From Pedobacter aquae (GTDB taxonomy: Bacteria; Bacteroidota; Bacteroidia; Sphingobacteriales; Sphingobacteriaceae): a stretch of DNA of 64,000 bases. A program made the translations under genes and the position numbers. The DNA is taken from NCBI RefSeq assembly GCF_008195825.1, contig NZ_CP043329.1, forward strand, positions 3,162,001 through 3,226,000. The letters run 5' to 3'. Under the pieces are notes generated by a model. That model searched no databases. It had not been told where the DNA came from and saw only the letters and a program-made list of their open reading frames with translations. Below, in pieces: positions 27,018 to 35,832 of the stretch (positions are counted from its first letter, which is position 1; each line of letters starts with the position of its first letter).

Positions 27018-27548
27018 ATGATTTTGAATTACTTACATATCATATTGGTTTTACTGAGCTCTTTTTTTGTTGCCGATGTACCAACGTTTAAAGGTGGTAC
27101 CAATGCGCTAGAAAATTTCATCAATGAAAATATGAAATACCCTGATTTTTCTAAATCAAACTGTATTGAAGGAAAAATTTTTGTGAAATTTCAGTTAGAT
27201 GAACAAGGAAATGTAGTAAACCCACAAGTAGAGCAAGGCTTAGGTATAGATTTAGACGATGAAGCCATCAGACTGATAAAACTAACGAGTGGTAAATGGC
27301 AAAATCCGCAAGGTGGAACAAGTTTGGTTATACCTGTAAGCTTTAGCTTACAGAATTTTAAATGCGAAAATGTAACTGCGGCAAGTATAAAAGAAGCTAT
27401 AAATTACTATAAAATTAGAAAAGGTTTAGAAAGCTCGGTCATCAACTACTACAAAAATAAAGAGCAAATTAAAACCAATAAGCAAGACGAGGCTGTAATG
27501 AAACAGCTTAAAGAAGAGTTAGGTTTAGAAGAAGAAATAAAAGATTAA
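27018..27548 (+). CDS. TonB C-terminal domain protein
   Basis: 176 residues. A hydrophobic N-terminus (about 1-20) serves as signal or anchor. Residues 22-115 match the TonB C-terminal domain of Bacteroidota: FKGGTNALENFINENMKYP, GKIFVKFQLDEQGNVV and DDEAIRLIKLTSGKWQNP. It lacks the proline-rich spacer of a true energy transducer (compare 41036-41857), so it may be a periplasmic adaptor. The C-terminal 50 residues are charged. It converges with the LuxR-type regulator gene, overlapping by 4 nt. Confidence 0.8.
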   Translation: MILNYLHIILVLLSSFFVADVPTFKGGTNALENFINENMKYPDFSKSNCIEGKIFVKFQLDEQGNVVNPQVEQGLGIDLDDEAIRLIKLTSGKWQNPQGGTSLVIPVSFSLQNFKCENVTAASIKEAINYYKIRKGLESSVINYYKNKEQIKTNKQDEAVMKQLKEELGLEEEIKD

Positions 27549-28210
27549 ACCGTCTTATTATTCATCACTTTAGCTATTAAAGCTGTTTTGGTATTTACAC
27601 CTAATTTGATATAAATATTCTTTAAATGATGATTAACAGTACTTGCTTTTATGTTAAGTTGTTCTGCTGTTTCTTTATGGCTTAAGCCATTAACAATACA
27701 TTTGGTAATGTCTTTTTCGCGGCCTGTAAGCACTTTTAAGATTATTTCTTCCTGTTTTTTGGTATGGTTAAAATGTTCAATCAGTTTTTTAGCAACATTT
27801 GGAGATATGGCAGAGCCATCATTCTCATAATTAGCTAAAGAAGATTTAATGTCGTGTAAAGACATGCCCTTAACCAAATATCCACTTGCACCGTTTTCTA
27901 AAGCCGTAATGATATGGCTATTGCTGCTGTAAGCAGTTAGCATCACAATAATAGCTTTAGGGAAACACTCTTTTAATATTTTAATACCATCTATACCAGA
28001 AGTACCCGGAAGATTAATGTCTAATAAAATAATATCAGGTTGTATATGTTCTTTTTTATCGAAATTTCTTAAAAAATCGTCTACACTAGGGAAACCAAAA
28101 CTTAAGGTATAATTATCCTGAAGCTGGAAAAATTCTGAGTAATTATTTAGCAGCTTCTCGTTATCCTCAATAATACCTATAGAAATGTTTTTGGTCATGG
28201 AAAAATTCAT
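27545..28210 (-). CDS. NarL/LuxR-family response regulator
   Basis: 221 residues. The receiver domain (about 5-125) has the acidic pair IIEDNEKLL, the phospho-acceptor Asp in PDIILLDINLPG, T/S in MLTAYSS and the Lys in YLVKGMSLHD. The LuxR helix-turn-helix (about 155-218) reads LTGREKDITKCIVNGLSHKE and STVNHHLKNIYIKLGV. It is the only DNA-binding output in a five-gene minus-strand operon of kinases and receivers, so it is the probable endpoint of that phosphorelay. Confidence 0.9.
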   Translation of the reverse strand: MNFSMTKNISIGIIEDNEKLLNNYSEFFQLQDNYTLSFGFPSVDDFLRNFDKKEHIQPDIILLDINLPGTSGIDGIKILKECFPKAIIVMLTAYSSNSHIITALENGASGYLVKGMSLHDIKSSLANYENDGSAISPNVAKKLIEHFNHTKKQEEIILKVLTGREKDITKCIVNGLSHKETAEQLNIKASTVNHHLKNIYIKLGVNTKTALIAKVMNNKTV

Positions 28211-28244
28211 CTTTACGAATAAATTTAAGCAATAAAAATTTTAA

Positions 28245-29338
28245 TTAATAGGTGCATTTGATTTTTGTTTTAGCAATAACAAAAGATTCATCTTCCGTTA
28301 AAGTAAACATACAATCAAATAAAGAACATAACTTTTTAATGATAAAAATTCCAAGGCCAAAACCTTGAGAACCGTTTAAAGAATTATTCACCTCCATAAA
28401 CATTTCATTAGGGTTAAACTTAATTTTAAGCTGGCCCTCATTAATTATTTCAATAAATAAGTCTTCTTTCTCTAATTTGAAATTTACAGTAATAGTAGAT
28501 TTTGGACTCGAGAATTTGATAGCATTATCTATTTGTTCTTCAAAAATGGTAAATAGATAAGAATAAGGAATATTCACCTTAAGGGTATTGATAATAGGGT
28601 CTGTTAAAAGATTATATTGTATATCTTCTCCCCTGCTTTTACTTCTAGCAGTAGTATTTATATGCTTAACTAAATTGTCTTGCATTTGGTTAAGATATAC
28701 GAATTCAGCAACTTTTGGCTTGGTAACATTTAACAAATTAAAGAAAACAAGCAGTTTTTGCTTTGTTGTAGTTAGCCTATCGGCAGATGTCATGATAGCT
28801 TCTAGATATTGTCTCATCTCTTCTTTATCAAGACTATCTAAATTTTCTAATAATAAAGCTGTTAAGCCTACTATACCGTTTAAGGGCGTATTTAACTCGT
28901 GACTAAGAATTTTAGGAAAATTGGCAAGCTTATTATTAAGTTCTTTAAATAATCTGGATTTGCTTTTTTCGGCCTTTTCTAATCTTGAATTAACAGAAGC
29001 AGCTAATTGCTTCATGGTAAATGGTTTAATAAGGTAGTCATCGGCCCCAAATCCATGCTATTTCTAACATCAGATTTTTCTGCATGAGCACTTAAAAAAA
29101 CAAATGGTATTTCAGCAGTGGTGTCGTTTTCTTTTAGCTTACCAATAATGTCATGACCAGATAAGCCTGGTAAAGAAATATCACATAAGATTAAATCAGG
29201 TATCTCTCTGTTAATTGCTTCCAGAGCAAGCATACCTTCACTAAAGCCTTCAACATTAAAAGAGTTAAGAGAAAGAAAATCAACTATATTTTCTCTAATA
29301 AGTTCATCGTCTTCTATAACCACAATTTTTTTAAGCAT
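28245..29338 (-). CDS. receiver-histidine kinase hybrid (frameshifted at C4)
   Basis: Two minus-strand frames form one gene. The first (from 29338) is a receiver: VIEDDELIREN, phospho-Asp in LILCDISLPGLSG, and FLSAHAEKSDV, ending abnormally at MDLGPMTT. Adding one C to the C4 run (29045-29048) gives MDLGADDYLIKPFTMKQLA with the receiver Lys-Pro, leading straight into a kinase: H-box LSHELNTPLNGIVGL, N-box EEQIDNAIKFSSP and G-box GSQGFGLGIFII. Restored length is about 365 residues, soluble. It probably takes input through its receiver. Its ATG overlaps the preceding gene. Confidence 0.8.
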
Positions 29339-29782
29339 AATCTACTTTATTAAATACGCTCTTTATAAATTTCTGTGCTACCTGAAAAGGCTTACTAAAA
29401 ACATGTATTCTTTTCTTTTAACAAGTAGTTTTTCTATGGTACTTTTTAACAAAGAAAATTGGGTTGGCTTAAAAAATATTTTACTAACCCCTAAGAGGAA
29501 AAGCTCATTTACATTAGCATTTAAAACTCCAGTGAGTACAATTACAGGGGTTAAGTTAAAGACAGTGTTTGCCCTGATGGTATTAATGATGTCATAGCCA
29601 TCTCCATCTGGTAAATTAAGGTCGCAAATAATTAAATCGGGTTTATTTTCCTTCAAGCCTACTTCTGCCCTTTTTAAAGTTCTATACACATCTACATGAT
29701 AATCATTGATGACCAATAGGTGCTTTAGATTTTCTGATAAATGATAATTGTCATCAATAATAGCAATGTTAACTTTTTTCAT
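29331..29782 (-). CDS. response regulator, receiver domain with short C-terminal tail (probable frameshift)
   Basis: The receiver domain is clear: IAIIDDNYHLSENL, phospho-Asp in LIICDLNLPDGDGYD, VLTGVLN, and Lys-Pro in KIFFKPTQ. As read, the protein stops at 29378 (VSLFR). Adding one A to the A5 run at 29397-29401 extends it with SKPFQVAQKFIKSVFNKVD to a TAA at 29331, overlapping the next ATG by 8 nt as in coupled operon genes. I prefer the extended form, though the short form is also a full receiver. No DNA-binding output. Confidence 0.7.
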
Positions 29783-29784
29783 GC

Positions 29785-31666
29785 TTAATAGGGTAATTTT
29801 ACAGTGAAGGAGGAGCCTACGTTTTCTTCAGAAATAACGCTTACTTCTCCTTTATGCAGTTCAACAAAATATTTTACTAGTATTAATCCTAGCCCAGTTC
29901 CATTAATATTTCCTACGTTTGAAGCTCTTTTAAATGGTTGAAAAAGGAGTTTTATATCATCTTTTGGAAAACCAATTCCATAATCTCTAACAGTAACTTC
30001 TACATCTTTACTATGAAAGTTTATAGTAAGTTCTGGAGATTTTTGCGAGTCTTTTGTGTATTTGATAGCATTACTTAGTAAATTAGTGAAAACATGTTCC
30101 ATAAGTTTCCAATCCATTTTTACTTTTCTTGGTGTACCTTTCACAAATAACTTGATGATGTTGTTTTCTGCAATATTGATATTATTACTAGAGAAGGTTG
30201 ATAAATTGGCAACAAAGTCAACTTCTTCAACATCTAGCTCTATTTTTCCTGATTCTATTTTACCTAAAATCAGTACATCATTCATCAGTTCGCCAATTTT
30301 TATAATTTGGTCTTTAATTCTTGAGTAATGCTTGGTGCTTTTTTCTTTTAAACCAGCATCTATATTTTGATTGATGATTTCTAAGAGCTCAACACTTGAT
30401 AAAATACCCGCTAGCGGAGTTCTTACCTCATGCGATACCATATTAACAAATTTAGACTTTAATTCATTTAGCTCTTTTTCTTTCGTAATAAGCTGTAGTA
30501 ATTTGTCTTTCTCTTTATTTTGCTCATCAACATCACTTATAGTGCCCCAGAAAGACTTTACTTTTTTATCTATACTGAAATTTTTAGAGAAGTAAGCTTC
30601 TACCCATTTTGGTTGTTTCTGAGTTTTTATTTGGAAGTTTAAATTAAGCTCGGTTTTTTCATTATCATGAAGGAAATCCTGTAAGGTTTGTTTAAAGGAA
30701 GTATCTTTTACATAAGTTGTAAGCGCATTACCCATACAAGATCTAACACTAAAACCTGTAATTTTTTCCCAAGCGGGGTTAATATCCACAAATTTACCTT
30801 CGTAATCTGCAGTAAAAACTACTTTCTTGAAATTATCTATCAAGAATTTACTTTTTAGCTCTGTTTCTAGAATTTGTAAGTCTTTCTTTTTAATCTCGGT
30901 AATATCAATGCCGTAACCTACAACAAATTCTACATTGTCTGCTTTGGTAATATATGGATGAAATATGCGTAAAATAACTTTTTTGTCACCATCAGGTTTT
31001 GTAAATTCATCCTCCCAATAAACATCCTCTCTGTTTATTAGTGCTTTTTGGAAGTTCTTACGTCTTTCATCTGCAATATGTGCCGGTTTATTTTTTAAAG
31101 TACAATAATCATAATCAGTCTTACCAATCATCCATTGTCTAAACTCATCATCTTGTACGGCACTTTTGTTTAAGAACATATAGGTGTGCTGCGGGCTAAA
31201 AATGGCAATATCAGCGGGTAAAGAATCTAGAATATGTAAAAAGAAGTCACTTTGCTTTTTTACTTGTAATTCGTGATTTTTTTTGATAGTTACATTGCTG
31301 TAACACCAACTGTGGCCTGCAAATGCGTCATTAACATAGTATGGAATATAATTAAGTTCAACAAATTTGCCATTTACCAGTTCAAACTCGTAAGGCCCGC
31401 TTTTAAATTTTTCTGATATACATTTTTTTATTGTTTGAACAAAGTATTCTTGGTTTTTAAAAGCTTGTTTAACTTGTTCAGCAAGTACTTCACAATCTAA
31501 ACCTACTAAATCTTCTGGCTTAGCATCCATGCCAAAAATTTTAATTAATTCTTGGTTTGCAGAATGTATGCAGCGTTTACCATCTTCTATTAATATTCCA
31601 TAAGGTATATTTTGTAAGAATATAACTTGCCTGATCTAAATGATGTTGGTTAGATGAAGTACTCAT
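29785..31666 (-). CDS. multi-PAS sensor histidine kinase (frameshifted near N-terminus)
   Basis: ATG at 31666 overlaps the upstream receiver gene's TGA (ATGA) and reads MSTSSNQHHLDQASY. The frame then breaks at about 31621 and resumes FLQNIPYGILIEDGKRCIH, the start of a first PAS domain that continues into the long frame (MDAKPEDLVG). Two more PAS domains follow (SLPADIAIFSPQ; VVFTADYEGKFVDINPAW), then H-box MVSHEVRTPLAGIL, N-box TNLLSNAIKYTKD and G-boxes DYGIGFP and GTGLGL. No membrane segment; a cytoplasmic sensor. Paralogous to the kinase at 33306 (both carry GKTDYDYC). Confidence 0.82.
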
Positions 31667-32064
31667 AACAATCTGTTTAAAAGTTCTTTAAACTCCATTA
31701 ATCCAATAGGTTTTGATAGAAAATATTTAACACCTAAGTCTTGACTAATTACGCGTTCATCTAAGTTTGCAGCAGATACAATAACTATAGGCGGCGTACT
31801 TAAATTAAGCGCTTTAATTTGTCTAATAGCCTCTAAACCATCCATTTCCGGCATGTAAACATCCATCAAAATAAGATCGTATTGAGCTTCTTTAAATTTC
31901 TCAACAGCTTCTAACCCGTTTTCGGCTATCACTACATTGAAATTTAGGGGCACTAAAATTTTTTTCAATAATAAAACGTTTATTGAGTCGTCTTCAGCTA
32001 TTAAAATTGTTTTAGGTACTCTGTTCTTTTTTAAAAGCTCTTCATTAATATTTTGATTCTGCAT
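31663..32064 (-). CDS. single-domain response regulator (CheY-like)
   Basis: 133 residues: an 18-residue polar lead, then a receiver domain with AEDDSINVLLLKKIL, phospho-Asp in LILMDVYMPEMDG, VSAANLDE and KPIG. The AEDDxxN pattern and absence of an output domain are typical of phosphotransfer receivers. First gene of the minus-strand signalling operon; its stop overlaps the kinase start. The 774-bp upstream spacer carries several ATCCCTWA-type motifs, one ending 26 nt before the ATG. Confidence 0.9.
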   Translation of the reverse strand: MQNQNINEELLKKNRVPKTILIAEDDSINVLLLKKILVPLNFNVVIAENGLEAVEKFKEAQYDLILMDVYMPEMDGLEAIRQIKALNLSTPPIVIVSAANLDERVISQDLGVKYFLSKPIGLMEFKELLNRLL

Positions 32065-32145
32065 AACTCAAAAAATTCTCTCACAATATAATTAGGGACA
32101 TACTTTGTACCAATTACGAATTACTATATAATTATTTTATAAAAT

Positions 32146-32163
32146 ATCCCTTATTATAGGGGT
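32146..32163. repeat. palindromic ATCCCT/AGGGGT motif, copy 1
   Basis: ATCCCTTATTATAGGGGT, an imperfect dyad. It shares its arms with copies at 32508 and 32596. Position upstream of the receiver/kinase operon suggests an operator. Confidence 0.55.
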
Positions 32164-32507
32164 GTTTTTATTATTCAAAGTAGGTTTTTAGGGGCTTAAA
32201 TAAGATGATGAAAGTTGCTTTTTAACATCATATTTATCACTAATTACTTGTATTTTAAGTATTTTAAATAAAAAACTTGGTTTTGTTATTATATCCCTAA
32301 CTTTTATGTTAATCTTATTGTTTGCTATGCTTTGCTAAAAATTCATGAGTTAAAGAATTTTTATCCCTCAAACATGGCATTAAAAACTCTTAATAGGAGG
32401 AAATCAAAACTCGAAGACTTCTTTCATTTTATATAATGTGAGGTTAAGTTGTTTTAGCAGCAGTAAAATTAAATATAGCTTTTTTTAAGCATCTTTTCTT
32501 ATCTCTC

Positions 32508-32527
32508 ATCCCTTAATTTAAGGAGTA
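32508..32527. repeat. palindromic ATCCCT motif, copy 2
   Basis: ATCCCTTAATTTAAGGAGTA contains the perfect 13-nt dyad CCTTAA-T-TTAAGG. It is related to the copies at 32146 and 32596. Confidence 0.55.
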
Positions 32528-32595
32528 TACTGGAACTACGTAAAATAGTTGCTTTAGTTCAAAAAAAAGCAGCTCTAAAAAAAGAATTTTTTTAT

Positions 32596-32613
32596 ATCCC
32601 TAATTTAGGGGAT
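32596..32613. repeat. palindromic ATCCCT motif, copy 3
   Basis: ATCCCTAATTTAGGGGAT contains the perfect 13-nt dyad CCCTAA-T-TTAGGG. It is the most regular of the three copies. Confidence 0.6.
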
Positions 32614-32689
32614 GCTGGGCCTTTTTATATCTTTTAACTTAGCATTATAAAGCAAAAGCGATTTATATTGTTTATCAGCTTTACTTAAA

Positions 32690-32815
32690 TTGAAATGATA
32701 TTGTATCTAAAGTGCGAGGCTTCTGATACAGAACAATATATCAAACTAAGTTAATCTTAGTGAAAGAAACATGCCAGATAGTGTGGCCTGTAGTTTAAAA
32801 TGAGAGTAGGCCTTG
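32690..32815 (+). rRNA. degenerate 5S rRNA-like relic (tentative)
   Basis: Landmarks of the 5S rRNA 3' two-thirds occur in order: CTTCTGATACAGAACA (5S: CTTCCCATTCCGAACA), AAGTTAA, GCCAGATAGT (5S: GCxGATGGT) and ATGAGAGTAGG (5S: GGGAGAGTAGG), followed by a strong terminator. Spacing between GAACA and AAGTTAA is about 9 nt too long and the 5' helix is not recognisable, so it cannot be a working 5S gene. No 16S or 23S sequence is nearby. Confidence 0.35.
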
Positions 32816-32840
32816 TCGATGTGAATCGGCAAGGTTTTTT
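32811..32840 (+). terminator. intrinsic terminator on plus strand
   Basis: CCTTGTCGAT-GTGA-ATCGGCAAGG forms a 10-bp stem with one G-T pair, followed by six Ts. It terminates plus-strand transcription although no plus-strand ORF lies upstream, so some non-coding transcript (compare the 5S-like relic) is implied. Confidence 0.8.
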
Positions 32841-33204
32841 AGATTTTGGATGTAAGTTCTTTAATATTTTTTAGCAAATCATCTGTAAGAAAAGGTTTTT
32901 TAATATAACAATTAGCTCCTCTGCTTAGTCCCTCTTTCACATCTTCTGGGTCTACTTTTGCGGTTAACAAAATAATAGGGATATGAGCTAAATTCGTTTG
33001 CTTAATTTTAGAAACAAAATCTAATCCGTTTAAATTAGGCATCATTACATCACAGAGAATAATGTCTGGTTCTACCTCAAGAGCTTTGGCAAAACCATCT
33101 AAGCCATCTACTGCAGCGTGTACTTCATAATCGTAAAGCTCGAGTATTTCAATAAGATTCTCTCTTAATCGAAATTCATCCTCGATAAGCAAAATTTTTG
33201 ACAT
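32839..33204 (-). CDS. single-domain response regulator
   Basis: 121 residues, a bare receiver: ILLIEDEFRLRENL, phospho-Asp in PDIILCDVMMPNLNG, LLTAKVDPED and the Lys-Pro of CYIKKPF. Its start is 101 nt from the divergent multi-PAS kinase at 33306, an obvious cognate. It resembles PilH/CheY-like receivers with no output domain. Its stop abuts a plus-strand terminator, not one of its own. Confidence 0.9.
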   Translation of the reverse strand: MSKILLIEDEFRLRENLIEILELYDYEVHAAVDGLDGFAKALEVEPDIILCDVMMPNLNGLDFVSKIKQTNLAHIPIILLTAKVDPEDVKEGLSRGANCYIKKPFLTDDLLKNIKELTSKI

Positions 33205-33305
33205 AAGTTGGCAACTAAAATAAGCTTGTATAAAATGCCAAAATGAGAGTGAAGGCGAATTTACACTTAAATCTATATAATTTTAATTAATAAAAATAAT
33301 TTTAG

Positions 33306-35756
33306 ATGACACATAAAAGTAATTTAAACCAATCTAAAGAGATGCTTCCATTACAATTTCTATTACAGTCATCGAACGTTTTTTTATATTCTGGCTTTAA
33401 TAACGAAAGTGCTATAGATAAAGTTTTAGCCTTACTAGGTGATTATTTAGACGTAAAGGGTTTATATATTTATAAAAACATTTATGATGCTGATGAACTT
33501 AAGAATTTTGCATACACCTATAAATGGGTAGCGCATAATAAACAGCATAATTATGATTTAGCTTTTAAAGATGCGGATTGGAGCTCTTTAATTAACCTAG
33601 AAAGCGCTTTAAAAACTGGCTTACCTTTTCTAAGAAATCAAAAACCTGATTATAAAATTGCAGAAAAAGAATTGGTGACTTTATTTGGAGATCATAGCGT
33701 TATGCTATTGCCAATTCTTACACAGGAAAATTTTTGGGGTTTTATAGTAGCAGATTTTTCTACTGATTTAGAGCATATAAGTGATGCTGATATCATTGCC
33801 TTACAAACTTTTTGTATGAATTTTGGCTCTTTTGTAGGCCAGCAGAGTATTTTAAAAGATTGTAAAGAACAACAAGTTAAGTTAAAACAACTCACTCTAT
33901 TCTACGAAAACATCATCAACCATATACCAGCTTATATTTCTGTAATAGACAAAAATCAGAAGTATTTGTATTTAAGTGATAATTGTGTTTCTAACGATGA
34001 AACTAAAAATTGGTTGCTAGGTAAAACAGATTATGATTATTGTAAGCATCGAGAAAAACCTATCCAGTTAGCACAAGACCGCGAGAAGCTTTTCCGTAAA
34101 GTTCTTAAGGATAAGCAACCAGCATCCATCAAAGAGAAATTTCTAACAAAAGACGGAGTTAAATATCAGTTAAGAATGTTGACTCCTGTTTACGATGAGC
34201 AACAAAGATTACTGTATGTAATTGGTTTTGGTGCAGATGTATCAGAGTTAAAAGAAAAAGAAGAAATAATTGCAAAACAGTATTTAGCCATTGATAATTC
34301 CTCTGTAGGGATTGCTTTGCTAGATGAAAATGGCAACTACTCTTTCATGAATCAATACCATGCAGAAGTATTTGGTTATACACCAGAAGAGTTGATGGGC
34401 CAAAGTTGGCAAATTATTTATGAGCAAGACGAGATAGATAAGATAAGCTCAGAATACTTTCCTATTTTAATGAAAGAAGGTAAATGGAGTGGCGAGACCC
34501 TTGGCATTAGAAAAGATAAAACTAAGATTCTCCAAGAGATTTCTTTAGCAGCTTTTGAAGACGGCGGTTTAGTTTGTATTACGAGGGATGTTACACATGT
34601 AAAAGAAGAGCTTATAAAAGTACAAAACTTAAATAACCAATTTGAGTTAGCGCTAGAAGCGGCAAAATTAGGTATGTGGACATTAGATGTAAACTCTGGT
34701 TCTATTATACATAACGACAACTTCTTGAAAATGCTTGGCTTTTCTAGAGAAGACCTTACTGATGTTAACTTAAACCTGATGCTTAGCTTGGTTCACCCAG
34801 ATGATCGTGATAATGTTAGAGCAAATATTTTTAGCCATGTGGAGAATTATAAAAGAAATCCAAATGATTTATTTAGGGTTGAAGTTCGTATTCTTAATAA
34901 GGAAGGTAAATACATTTGGTTGTTAGCTATAGGCAAAGTTTTCCAAAATAATGCTGCTGGTACAGCACCAGAAATGACTGGTTTTATTATGGATATTACA
35001 GCAACTAAAGAAGCTGAAATTGAACTAACCAAAGCACTCACTAAAGAAAGAGAGCTTAACGAGTTAAAATCTAGGTTTGTTACTTTGGCATCGCATGAAT
35101 TTAGAACACCTTTAGCTACTATAAGATTAGCGGTAGAATTATGCCAGGCTGTGCTCAATAAAGAAAATGCTTCAGAAAAATTAAGTAGTTACCCAAAAAT
35201 AAATAACAAATTAGATAGTATTATTTTAGATGTAGATAGAATCACAGATTTGATGTCTGATATCTTAACTATGGGTAAGATTGAAGCCAAAAAAGTTCCT
35301 TTCAACCCGGTAACATTATCCATAAGTGAATTTCTAGAAAACTATATCCATCATGATGCTCATAGAATTTTAAATGGAAGAACTTTAATTAAACAATTCA
35401 GTAATAAAAAGGATAAAGTAAATATAGATACTAAATTATTTGTTCAGGTATTAGAAAATACCCTTAGCAATGCTAAAAAGTATTCTCCAGATGATGCTCC
35501 AATAGAAGTTAAACTTTATGATAGCCAAGATCATGTGGTGATTGAAGTTAAGGATTATGGAATGGGAATAGCAGAGGATGAAATGCCGCATTTATTTGAA
35601 TCTTTTTTCCGTTCTAAAAATGTAGAAAATATAGCAGGTACAGGTTTAGGAATGCCTATTATGAAGCTATTTGTTGAAACCAATAAAGGAGAAATAAAAG
35701 TAGAAAGTAAGCTTCATGAAGGTACAGCAGTTAAAATTTATTTACCAGTAAGCTAA
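33306..35756 (+). CDS. GAF/multi-PAS sensor histidine kinase
   Basis: 816 residues, no membrane segment. The first 190 residues look GAF-like (VLALLGDYLDVKGLYIYK, HSVMLLPI, WGFIVADF). Three PAS/PAC units follow at about 200-315 (NHIPAYISVIDKNQKYLYLS), 325-440 and 445-580 (LAAIGKVFQ-type PAC). The kinase core has H-box ASHEFRTPLATIRLA (about 597), N-box ENTLSNAKKYSPDD (about 717), G1 DYGMGIAED and G2 GTGLGMPI. The receiver at 32839 is divergently encoded and likely its partner. Signal unknown. Confidence 0.9.
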   Translation: MTHKSNLNQSKEMLPLQFLLQSSNVFLYSGFNNESAIDKVLALLGDYLDVKGLYIYKNIYDADELKNFAYTYKWVAHNKQHNYDLAFKDADWSSLINLESALKTGLPFLRNQKPDYKIAEKELVTLFGDHSVMLLPILTQENFWGFIVADFSTDLEHISDADIIALQTFCMNFGSFVGQQSILKDCKEQQVKLKQLTLFYENIINHIPAYISVIDKNQKYLYLSDNCVSNDETKNWLLGKTDYDYCKHREKPIQLAQDREKLFRKVLKDKQPASIKEKFLTKDGVKYQLRMLTPVYDEQQRLLYVIGFGADVSELKEKEEIIAKQYLAIDNSSVGIALLDENGNYSFMNQYHAEVFGYTPEELMGQSWQIIYEQDEIDKISSEYFPILMKEGKWSGETLGIRKDKTKILQEISLAAFEDGGLVCITRDVTHVKEELIKVQNLNNQFELALEAAKLGMWTLDVNSGSIIHNDNFLKMLGFSREDLTDVNLNLMLSLVHPDDRDNVRANIFSHVENYKRNPNDLFRVEVRILNKEGKYIWLLAIGKVFQNNAAGTAPEMTGFIMDITATKEAEIELTKALTKERELNELKSRFVTLASHEFRTPLATIRLAVELCQAVLNKENASEKLSSYPKINNKLDSIILDVDRITDLMSDILTMGKIEAKKVPFNPVTLSISEFLENYIHHDAHRILNGRTLIKQFSNKKDKVNIDTKLFVQVLENTLSNAKKYSPDDAPIEVKLYDSQDHVVIEVKDYGMGIAEDEMPHLFESFFRSKNVENIAGTGLGMPIMKLFVETNKGEIKVESKLHEGTAVKIYLPVS

Positions 35757-35783
35757 AAGAATTTAAAGTGCTATTAAACAAAT

Positions 35784-35812
35784 AAGAGCCGATGCGCAGC
35801 ATCGGCTCTTTT
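35784..35812. terminator. intrinsic terminator
   Basis: Perfect 12-bp stem AAGAGCCGATGC / GCATCGGCTCTT (35784-35795 and 35799-35810) with a 3-nt loop, flanked by A and T. It lies between the kinase gene and convergent metK and serves both. Confidence 0.85.
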
Positions 35813-35832
35813 CATATGATTAAAGCAGTATT

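Larger units (their letters stand above)
32065..32838. other. 774-bp non-coding spacer with palindromes and RNA-like relic
   Basis: No ORF of note. It carries three palindromes with related ATCCCT half-sites, at least four further half-sites, a stretch at about 32690-32815 resembling a degenerate 5S rRNA, and a plus-strand terminator. It lies between two minus-strand receiver genes and probably contains the promoter of the 32064-27545 operon. Confidence 0.8.

Noticed and set aside
32840-33300. Dedicated terminator for the 32839 receiver gene
   Set aside because: The only hairpin nearby has its T-run on the plus strand; on the minus strand it would be followed by AGGCC rather than Ts.
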